A stretch of 64,000 bases of DNA from QHWK01 sp035259385 (lineage in GTDB: Bacteria > Acidobacteriota > Vicinamibacteria > Vicinamibacterales > CAVVIG01): NCBI GenBank assembly GCA_035259385.1, contig DATFWL010000406.1:38801-102800 (forward strand), read 5' to 3'. Under the pieces are notes generated by a model. That model was not told the DNA's origin. It ran no database searches and saw only the letters and a program-made list of their open reading frames with translations. Position numbers and translations under genes: made by a program. Below, piece by piece: positions 57,982 through 64,000 of this stretch; position 1 is the first letter of the stretch; every line of letters begins with the position of its first letter.

Positions 57982-60444
57982 TTAGAAGAGGAGCGTGAAC
58001 TTGCCGCGCACCTGCCGGTCGACGCTGTTCGCGTACTGACCGAAGGCGCCGCTGGCCGTGTTGTTCTGCACGTCCTGCGGATTGAAGTGGTTGGTCAGGT
58101 TGAACAGCTGCACGCCGATGCGGGCGTGGCGCAGGCGCGGGAGCTGCACGTCCTTGGTGACCGCCAGATCCAGCGTGAACAGGTTCGGGAACCGCGCCTC
58201 GTTGCGCGCGCCGACGACGTTCTGCTCCTCGTCGATCACCGTGTACGGGAAACCGGTGCGGTACTCCATCGTCGGCGCGACGGCGATCGCGTGCGGAAGG
58301 TTCATCACGCCCCAGACCAGGAAGCGGTTCGGCGAATCGAAGCCCTGGCGGCCGTACTCGTTCGCGTGGATGACCGGGTCGCGGACGTCGCCGAACAGCG
58401 AGACGAAGTCGTTGAGATCGCCCTTCGCGCTCGAGTGGACGTACGACGCGGTGATGTGACTCGCGTTGCCGAACTGGCGGCGCAGCGTCGCTTCGATCTC
58501 GTGTGACTGCGCACGGCCGGTGCTCGACAGGGTCAGCGCTCCGTCGGCAGTCTGCGGATCGACGACGAGCTGATTGACGCCGCGGCGGTGGCGGTACCCG
58601 GCGCGCGCCTGCAGACTGCGCGACAGCATCTGATCCGCTTCGACGTTCCAGGCTGTGGTCGCCGGGCTGCGCAGGCCATCGCCGGCGATCCGGTTCGACA
58701 CCAGCGCCACGGCGGTGGCGTCGCCGTGTTCGTCGTAGTCCGTCACCCGGCGCGCCTGCTGGCCCGCGAAATCGGCCGAGTTGAGCGGCAGCTTGTCGTA
58801 GAGGCGCCCGATGCCGGCCTTGACCACCGTGCCGCCGTTCTCGAACAGACGCAGCGCGCCATCGACGCGCGGCGCGATCGTCTGCTCGCCGGAGATCTGG
58901 TCGTAGGCGTAGCGCGCGCCGCCATGAATGGTCAGCCGCGACGCGACCGCCCACTGGTCTTCGATGAAGCCGGCCAGCTCGGTGCTGCTGGCGCCCACGT
59001 TCGGGCTGCCGAGGTACTCGATGCGGCGAAGCGCGCTGCCGTTCGCGCGGGCGAAGACGACCGGGCCGCTGGCGTCGACGCCCTCATAGCTGGTGTAGGC
59101 GAGCTGGCCGCCGACCTGGGTCAGGTGCTGGCCCCATGCGTCCGGGGTCGCGATCGCCAGCGTCAGGTTGCCGTCGTAGCGGCGGCTGTCGCGATCGAAG
59201 TGGTTGAAGTAATTCTCCCGCGCGCCGTCGACGGTCACGAATGAGGCGGCGTCGTGCTTCGGCGCGACGTTCATGTTGTATTGCTTGATCGCGAACGAGC
59301 TGGCCAGCGTGGTCGAGTCGTTCAGAAACGCGCGTTCGGAGACTGCCGAGATCCAGCCGCGCTGCTTCATGTCCGGCGTCGCGTCGTAGGGGTGCAGCGT
59401 GTCGATGCCGGCGTTGTCGATGTTGCTCGGGAAGACGACGAGCGTGGCGGTCAGGTGATTCGCGGTGTTCAGGAACGCGTCGATCTGCGACACCGAGTCG
59501 AAGCTGCTGATTTTCTGCTCGCTCCGATCGAGCGGCTGGAGCTCGTCGACGCGCGAGCGCACGAAGCGGTAGCTCGCCGCTTCCGAGAACCAGATCCGGC
59601 CGCGTTCGATCGGGCCCGAGACGCGGAAGCGCGGCGTGAACGAATCGATGCCGCGAACGCTGCCGTCGGCGAAGCGCAGCCGCGGCATGATGTTCTGCAC
59701 CTGGAATCCGACTTCATCCTGCCCGGGCCGAATCACGACGTCGGTGACGCCGCCGGTCGCGTTGCCGAACGCGGCCGAGTGCACGCCCGCCTGGACGTTG
59801 GCCGACTCGATCGCTTCGAGCGGCAGCCGCACCGAGAAGTGGCCGGTGACCGGGTCGGTCATGTTGACGCCGTTCACGAAGTACGCGCTCTGATCGGCGC
59901 GCGCGCCGTTCATGTTCAGCAGACCGTCCGGCCCGCGGACGACCCCGGGCAGCAGCGGCAGCGCGTCTTCGAAACGCTCGTTGGCGAGGGGCACGTCGCT
60001 CAGCACCTTCTGCTCGATCACGGCCTCGCCAATCGGCGCGACTGGAATCGAGAGCTGCGCCGGTTCCGGCCGCACGGTCACGGTCTCGGTGAGGCCGGCG
60101 ATCTGCATCACCGCCTTCAGCTCCTCGGCCGACGGCACGGTGACGGCGTCGAATGTCTTGTCGTCGAATCCGGACAACGTCAGCACCACGGTATAGGTGC
60201 CGGGACCGACGTCTTCGAACGTGAACCGGCCGTTGCCATCGGTGACCTGTTCCTGCGCGTCGGTCGGCGATCCGTCGCCGCCCTTCAGCGTCGCCGTCAC
60301 GCCAGGCAGCGCCCCGCCAGACGCGTCGACGGCGATGCCGGTGAGCGTGGTTTTGCCATCACGATCCGATGCGAACACGTGTGCCGCGCACGCGAGCACT
60401 GCCACCGCGATCGTCGCCGTCAGTCGTCTTGCCAGTCGCTGCAT
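57982..60444 (-). CDS. TonB-dependent receptor with N-terminal carboxypeptidase-regulatory-like domain
   Basis: This protein has 820 residues, with GGAGGA before the ATG at 60444. The signal peptide is residues 1-26. A carboxypeptidase-regulatory-like beta-sandwich (about 30-115, LTGIAVDASGGALPGVTATL, GRFTFEDVGPGTYTVVL) precedes the plug (DALPLLPGVVRGPDGLLNMN, YFVNGVNMTDPVTG) and a 22-strand barrel ending GKFTLLF. This Oar-like architecture imports or secretes large substrates using TonB energy. It is paralogous to the receptor half of 40208-43540. It is the first gene of cassette B, so its promoter lies in 60445-60877. Confidence 0.92.
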   Translation of the reverse strand: MQRLARRLTATIAVAVLACAAHVFASDRDGKTTLTGIAVDASGGALPGVTATLKGGDGSPTDAQEQVTDGNGRFTFEDVGPGTYTVVLTLSGFDDKTFDAVTVPSAEELKAVMQIAGLTETVTVRPEPAQLSIPVAPIGEAVIEQKVLSDVPLANERFEDALPLLPGVVRGPDGLLNMNGARADQSAYFVNGVNMTDPVTGHFSVRLPLEAIESANVQAGVHSAAFGNATGGVTDVVIRPGQDEVGFQVQNIMPRLRFADGSVRGIDSFTPRFRVSGPIERGRIWFSEAASYRFVRSRVDELQPLDRSEQKISSFDSVSQIDAFLNTANHLTATLVVFPSNIDNAGIDTLHPYDATPDMKQRGWISAVSERAFLNDSTTLASSFAIKQYNMNVAPKHDAASFVTVDGARENYFNHFDRDSRRYDGNLTLAIATPDAWGQHLTQVGGQLAYTSYEGVDASGPVVFARANGSALRRIEYLGSPNVGASSTELAGFIEDQWAVASRLTIHGGARYAYDQISGEQTIAPRVDGALRLFENGGTVVKAGIGRLYDKLPLNSADFAGQQARRVTDYDEHGDATAVALVSNRIAGDGLRSPATTAWNVEADQMLSRSLQARAGYRHRRGVNQLVVDPQTADGALTLSSTGRAQSHEIEATLRRQFGNASHITASYVHSSAKGDLNDFVSLFGDVRDPVIHANEYGRQGFDSPNRFLVWGVMNLPHAIAVAPTMEYRTGFPYTVIDEEQNVVGARNEARFPNLFTLDLAVTKDVQLPRLRHARIGVQLFNLTNHFNPQDVQNNTASGAFGQYANSVDRQVRGKFTLLF

Positions 60445-60877
60445 GTCGCTGTCCTCCGCGCGAGCGGCAGAGCAACCGCGGCGCCACACGCGATGGCACG
60501 CGCGGGCGAACGCGATCTTTCAGCGACTGTTCAACGACTTAGCGGCCGTCGCGGGACCGGTGCGATGCGCGTGATGCGGTGCGAGACGTGCACACGTTGG
60601 TGCAGGCTGTCGCGGAATGCGCAAAGTGTCGATGGCGTGATCGGCGCAGATCGGTGCGCGCGAGCGGATGTTCGATGACGAGGGATGTTGGGCGAGAGAA
60701 ATCGATCGCGCGCGATCACGGGCGCGGCGCGAGGTTGACACGGTGAGAGTACGCAAGGCGAGTGGAGCGGACGTCGCAGAATGCAGTTGCGAGGGATGAA
60801 CCAGTTGTTACGGCGTGCGGCTCCGCGCCCGGCGGGGCGGCTCCGTTCGCGGCCACCCGCGAGCGAGGCACGTCCTG
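60445..60877. other. 433-bp intergenic region upstream of cassette B
   Basis: This region lies between the ends of the receptor gene (start 60444, minus) and the receiver-like gene (stop 60878, minus). It should hold the cassette B promoter and the end of the receiver transcript. No gene, repeat or clear promoter is visible; short frames here lack ribosome-binding sites. Confidence 0.5.
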
Positions 60878-61249
60878 TTAGTTCATCATCGCGGCGAACG
60901 ACGGCGCGGATGCGCGCTGGAAGGATCCGACGCCGGTGGCGTCCGAAGCAGCGACCTGCGGTGTGACGACGTACGTGCACACGGGGATCTGTGCGGTCTC
61001 GGCGTCGAGCGCCAGCATCGACAGGAGGTGAAAGCTCTCGGGATCGTCGATCCCGAGGCACACGATCACCATGTCCGGCATCGATCGCTTGATGCCCGAG
61101 TACGCGTGCTCGATCGACTCCATGAAGATCACATCGTTTTCGCCAGCCTCGAGCACCGTGTCCAGGACGGCGGGCTGCGGATCCCGAGCGACCACGGAAA
61201 CCGTTCTCGAGATGTTCGGTCGTGAAACGCGCTGTCCATCGATCTTCAT
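60878..61249 (-). CDS. receiver-like protein lacking the phospho-acceptor aspartate
   Basis: This is a 123-residue protein; AGGAG lies before the ATG at 61249. It has the alternating strands and helices of a CheY domain (RTVSVVARDPQPAVLDTVLEAG, HAYSGIKRSMPDMVIVCLGIDD, IPVCTYVVTPQ). At the phospho-site, ILDLxMP reads IVCLGID, and the conserved Lys is not evident. It therefore probably works as an unphosphorylated adaptor, or the fold is only superficially similar. No output domain follows. Confidence 0.65.
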   Translation of the reverse strand: MKIDGQRVSRPNISRTVSVVARDPQPAVLDTVLEAGENDVIFMESIEHAYSGIKRSMPDMVIVCLGIDDPESFHLLSMLALDAETAQIPVCTYVVTPQVAASDATGVGSFQRASAPSFAAMMN

Positions 61250-61529
61250 GGCCGACTCCTGCTCGTGCCCCATCGCAAGGATGGTGCCGGATTCGTCGAT
61301 CCGTTTCGCCCCGATTTGGAGCCTTTGTGCTTCCTCGCAACCCTACAAATTGCGCAGGAATACGCAACCCGGCGGTCGATCGACAGCCGCCGCTGACTCG
61401 GCGGCTGTGGCTCCAGCGTCGCGGTACACGCGCTAAGTTGTTGACTGCTCAAGACCTGAGGGCGCCGGGGCATGCCTGCGGCGGAAGAGGCGCGCCGCTT
61501 GCCATTTGAGGGCGCGAAAGGTGATGACA

Positions 61530-61769
61530 ATGGCAAACGACACGCTCCGCGGCCGGCCACAGAGCCTTGAAATCTTCATCGATTACCTGATCGAGGACGA
61601 GGAACTGCGGGACGCGTTCCTCCGCAGCCCTGCGAAGACGATGCGGCTCGCCGCCGACTGGGGCGTGCCTCTGTGCGACAGCGAGATCCGCGCGCTGGTC
61701 GCGCTCGCTCCGGCGATCTGGGATCGGATCGCAGACGACGTCGACGCGCGCCTTCAGGAAGCTGCCTGA
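61530..61769 (+). CDS. NHLP/Nif11-clan small protein, paralogue of 35188-35412
   Basis: This is a 79-residue protein. I chose the ATG at 61530 because AAAGGTG lies a few bases ahead; the ATG at 61524 is an alternative. SLEIFIDYLIEDEELRDAFL, RSPAKTMRLA and SEIRALVALAP.IWDRI match the 35188-35412 protein through about 65 residues. Like that copy it has no double-glycine site or core peptide, and it ends DARLQEAA. It may be a free-standing leader-fold protein. A perfect hairpin 15 bp after the stop probably ends the transcript. Confidence 0.7.
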   Translation: MANDTLRGRPQSLEIFIDYLIEDEELRDAFLRSPAKTMRLAADWGVPLCDSEIRALVALAPAIWDRIADDVDARLQEAA

Positions 61770-61784
61770 GCGACCTCGCGCTTG

Positions 61785-61807
61785 GCTGATGCCTGCCCGG
61801 CATCAGC
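61785..61807 (+). terminator. perfect 9-bp hairpin after the NHLP-like gene
   Basis: GCTGATGCC (61785-61793) and GGCATCAGC (61799-61807) form a perfect stem with a 5-nt loop, beginning 15 bp after the stop at 61769. No U-run follows, so it would be an imperfect intrinsic terminator or a 3' end stabiliser. Confidence 0.5.
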
Positions 61808-61996
61808 GCGGGTCGAGTACTCGAACGTCCTGTTCGCGGCCGATCTCGCGCTCGAGTGAGGCGGCGCGGTCGAACTGCTGTTCGACCTGCCGCTCTCGAC
61901 CGAACTATCGGCAATCGTCGCCTGCCCGCCGAACTCACCCCGCCTCGTACACGCCTGGCGAATGCGATCTATCCTGTCCGGCGACTGGAGAGCGAT

Positions 61997-62713
61997 GTGC
62001 GCATCAGCGACATGAACTGGATGCAGGTCGAGGAGTACCTGCGTCACGACGACCGCGCCGTGCTGCCGCTCGGCAGCACCGAACAACACAGCTATCTGCG
62101 CCTGACCGTGGATTGCATCCTGCCGGACCGTGTGGCCACCGAGGCGGCTGAGCCGCTCGGCGTGCCTGTCTTTCCGGTGGTGCCGTACGGCGTCACCCCG
62201 TACTTCCGCGCCTTTCCGGGGACGATCTCGCTGCGCGTCGAGACACACCTGCGTGTAATCGGGGACGTCCTCGACGGGATGGCCCACAGCGGTTTCCGCC
62301 GCATCCTGATCGTCAACGGCCACGGCGGCAACGGCGGCGTGCAGCAGTTCACGCTCGAGTGGGCGGCCGATCATCCGGGCTGCCGGGTGCTCTTCCACAA
62401 CTGGTGGAACGCGCCGCGCACCTGGGCCAAGGTGCAGGCGATCGATCCGGTGGCCTCGCACGGCTCGTGGATGGAGAACTTCCCGTGGACGCGGCTCCCC
62501 GGGATCACTGTGCCGGGCGCGCAGCGGCCGATGGTCGACCTGGATCGGGTGCGAACGCTCGACCCGGCCGCGCTGCGGCACTACGTCGGCGACGGAAACT
62601 TCGGCGGCCTGTATCAGCGCGCCGACGAGGAGATGCTGGCGCTGTGGCAGGTCGCCGTCGACGAGACCCGAGCCCTGCTGGCCGGCTCGTGGGGTGACTC
62701 GTCCGAGGGATGA
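61997..62713 (+). CDS. creatininase-family amidohydrolase
   Basis: This protein has 238 residues. I chose the GTG at 61997 because TGGAG lies seven bases upstream and the creatininase core follows directly. Key motifs are LPLGSTEQHS and LTVDCILPD, which supply Glu, His and Asp ligands, and ILIVNGHGGNGG. The strict family motif is EQHGPHLP; here the Gly-Pro is replaced, so substrate loops may differ. Members hydrolyse cyclic amides such as creatinine or formamidopyrimidines. It is the first gene of a coupled operon with a dehydrogenase and a permease, suggesting uptake and breakdown of a small amide. Confidence 0.85.
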   Translation: MRISDMNWMQVEEYLRHDDRAVLPLGSTEQHSYLRLTVDCILPDRVATEAAEPLGVPVFPVVPYGVTPYFRAFPGTISLRVETHLRVIGDVLDGMAHSGFRRILIVNGHGGNGGVQQFTLEWAADHPGCRVLFHNWWNAPRTWAKVQAIDPVASHGSWMENFPWTRLPGITVPGAQRPMVDLDRVRTLDPAALRHYVGDGNFGGLYQRADEEMLALWQVAVDETRALLAGSWGDSSEG

Positions 62714-62720
62714 GACGCCG

Positions 62721-62957
62721 ATGCGAACGCTGATCTGGGGCGCGGGCGCGATCGGCAGGACGGTGGGAGCGGATCTCGCACGCGCCGGCGCAGAGGTCAC
62801 GATGGTCGACACGGTCGTCGAGCACGTGAACGCCATCGCGAGCGGCGGCCTTCGCATCACGGGTCCGAACGACCAGTTCACGGCGCGGGTGCGCGCGTTC
62901 ACGGGCGAGACGCGCGACGCGCTGGCGCACATTGCTTCGCCGGCGGCCGCGCGATGA
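62721..62957 (+). pseudogene. N-terminal remnant of a ketopantoate reductase-like gene
   Basis: This frame has 78 residues from the ATG at 62721. RTLIWGAGAIGRTVGADLARAGAEVTMVD is the Rossmann start of the PanE/ApbA family, and about 45 more residues follow the family (NAIASGGLRITGPNDQF). Normal members have about 300 residues; here the frame jumps to AHIASPAAAR and stops. The stop is overlapped by the SDR start (ATGA), as expected for the intact gene's end. This pattern suggests an internal in-frame deletion of about 220 codons. It is likely inactive, though the small frame could still be translated. Confidence 0.7.
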
Positions 62958-63721
62958 CCCTCGACTTCAGCGGCCAGACAGCCATCGTCACCGGCGCCGC
63001 GCATGGATTCGGCCGCGCAATCGCAAGGGCGTTCGCCGCCCGTGGCGCGCGCGTGTGGGCGTGCGACGTGATCGACGACGAGCTGCGCGAAACGGAGGCG
63101 CTGTGCCGCGGCGGCCGCGGATCCTGTCGCGCCGTGATCACCGACGTGCGCGACCGGACGGCGATCGACGCGTGCGTCACGGCCGCAGCCGCCGACTCGG
63201 GTCGCGTGGACATCCTGGTGAACAACGCCGGCGGCGTGCTTGGTCAGGTCGGACGTCCGCTCGAGCAGATCGCGCCGGCTGAATGGCAGGCGATTTTCGA
63301 CGTGAACGTCACGGGCGCGTTCTATTTCTCGCAGGCGGTGGCACCGGGCATGAAGGCCGCCCGGAGCGGACGAATCGTCAACATCTCGAGCGGGGCGGGA
63401 CTGGGCATCAGCCTCACCGGCATCCAGGCGTACGCGGCGGCGAAAGCCGCGCAGATCGGCCTCACGCGCCAGCTCGCCCACGAACTTGGCCCGTGGGGCA
63501 TTACCGTCAACAACATCGCGCCGGGATTCGTGCGGTCGAACCTGGCGACCGAGAAGCAGTGGGCGTCGTACGGCGAAGAGGGACAGCGGGCGCTGGTCGA
63601 TCGGATCGCGCTCAAGCGCCTCGGCACGCCCGATGACATCGCCAACGGCGTGCTGTTCTTCGCGTCCGAGTACGCCAACTGGATCACCGGGCAGGTGCTG
63701 TCGATCGACGGTGGCAAGTGA
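62954..63721 (+). CDS. short-chain dehydrogenase/reductase
   Basis: This is a 255-residue classical SDR. The cofactor motif is TGAAHGFG (13-20), followed by ILVNNAGG, a Ser in NISSG (145/146), Tyr160 and Lys164 in YAAAK, and a C-terminal ITGQVLSIDGG. It oxidises or reduces a hydroxyl/carbonyl with NAD(P). The ATG overlaps the stop of the ketopantoate-reductase remnant, and its own stop overlaps the permease GTG, so it belongs to one translationally coupled operon with the creatininase-family gene. Confidence 0.93.
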   Translation: MTLDFSGQTAIVTGAAHGFGRAIARAFAARGARVWACDVIDDELRETEALCRGGRGSCRAVITDVRDRTAIDACVTAAAADSGRVDILVNNAGGVLGQVGRPLEQIAPAEWQAIFDVNVTGAFYFSQAVAPGMKAARSGRIVNISSGAGLGISLTGIQAYAAAKAAQIGLTRQLAHELGPWGITVNNIAPGFVRSNLATEKQWASYGEEGQRALVDRIALKRLGTPDDIANGVLFFASEYANWITGQVLSIDGGK

Positions 63722-64000
63722 CGCCGTCGAGCGGCCTCGCGCAGGCGGAGGCGCGGGTCGAAACGCACAGCGCGGCGCTCAGGAAAGAGCTCGGCGTCGG
63801 CGATCTCGCGCTCACACAGATCCTCTTCATCGTGGGCCTGCCGTGGATCGGCGTCGCGGGGAAGCTGGGACCCTCGCACGTCGTCTTCTGGCTGCTGGCG
63901 ATCGTGCTGTTCTACCTGCCGTCAGCGGCCGTGGTGATTTATCTGAACCGCCTGATGCCGCTCGAAGGCGGGCTGTACCAGTGGGCGAAGCTCGGGTTCA
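63718..64000 (+). CDS. APC-superfamily amino-acid permease, N-terminal part
   Basis: The GTG at 63718 overlaps the SDR stop (GTGA). The visible 94 codons encode a hydrophilic N-terminus, LRKELGVGDLALTQILFIVG (helix 1), VVFWLLAIVLFYLPSAAVVI (helix 2) and LNRLMPLEGGLYQWAKLGF, a start characteristic of amino-acid/polyamine permeases. The gene continues past the window end. It probably imports the substrate of the creatininase-family enzyme or its product. Confidence 0.85.
   Translation, partial: MTPSSGLAQAEARVETHSAALRKELGVGDLALTQILFIVGLPWIGVAGKLGPSHVVFWLLAIVLFYLPSAAVVIYLNRLMPLEGGLYQWAKLGF

Noticed and set aside
61785..61807. Hairpin as a CRISPR or attachment-site repeat
   Set aside because: It is a single copy with no spacers or integrase; it is better read as a transcript end.

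Overview
The window is 64 kb of very GC-rich, densely coded chromosome from a Gram-negative bacterium. Several things point to the Acidobacteriota, most likely class Vicinamibacteria. These are large TonB-dependent receptors with an N-terminal carboxypeptidase-regulatory-like domain, ToxR/CadC-type winged-helix DNA-binding domains fused to STAND ATPase-TPR or alpha/beta-hydrolase modules, and many short lineage-specific proteins. This assignment is inference from gene content, because there is no rRNA or other marker gene here. I saw no tRNA, rRNA, IS element, prophage or CRISPR array.

Layout. 0-6 kb: zinc-ribbon proteins, a divergent receiver-like protein, a periplasmic HtrA protease, and an OmpR regulator and sensor kinase encoded tail to tail. 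6-16 kb: a rhomboid relative without its histidines, glycosyltransferases, a lysine-type aminotransferase with an extra C-terminal domain, an esterase-like phytase-family protein and a PHP-domain protein. 16-20.5 kb: a lipase-like hydrolase, a cyclic-nucleotide-binding/thioredoxin-reductase-like fusion and a fused trehalose-phosphate synthase/phosphatase. 20.5-28 kb: a probable signalling or conflict cassette of receiver protein, degenerate SIR2-TIR protein and membrane-anchored STAND NTPase with beta-propeller, followed by a lytic transglycosylase lipoprotein. 28-35 kb: envelope proteins (an MBOAT protein without its catalytic histidine, an OprB-like porin, DUF1345 and DUF421 proteins) and a sigma-54 activator.

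35.7-43.5 kb (cassette A, + strand) and 53.2-60.4 kb (cassette B, - strand) are two tightly packed operons that share three paralogous parts: a secreted protein with a C-terminal YQPRWW motif, a flippase-like membrane protein of the lysylphosphatidylglycerol-synthase TM type, and a TonB-dependent receptor. In A, the flippase-like protein and the receptor form one open frame with an internal signal peptide, and the neighbours look like an ArnC/ArnD/ArnT-style sugar-modification set. In B, the neighbours are a cytidylyltransferase, a CDP-alcohol phosphotransferase and an endo/exonuclease/phosphatase-family phosphodiesterase, as expected for making a phosphodiester headgroup.

Between the cassettes lie a Rieske/FAD reductase, an ECF sigma factor, and a divergent pair of winged-helix regulators whose shared promoter carries five TACCG elements on a 12-bp period. 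The last 4 kb hold a short NHLP/Nif11-like protein and a coupled operon of creatininase-family protein, ketopantoate-reductase remnant, SDR dehydrogenase and the start of an APC permease that runs off the window.

Recurring themes are enzyme folds that have lost catalytic residues (rhomboid, MBOAT, SIR2, TrxR-like, two receivers), and short proteins present as dispersed paralogous pairs.
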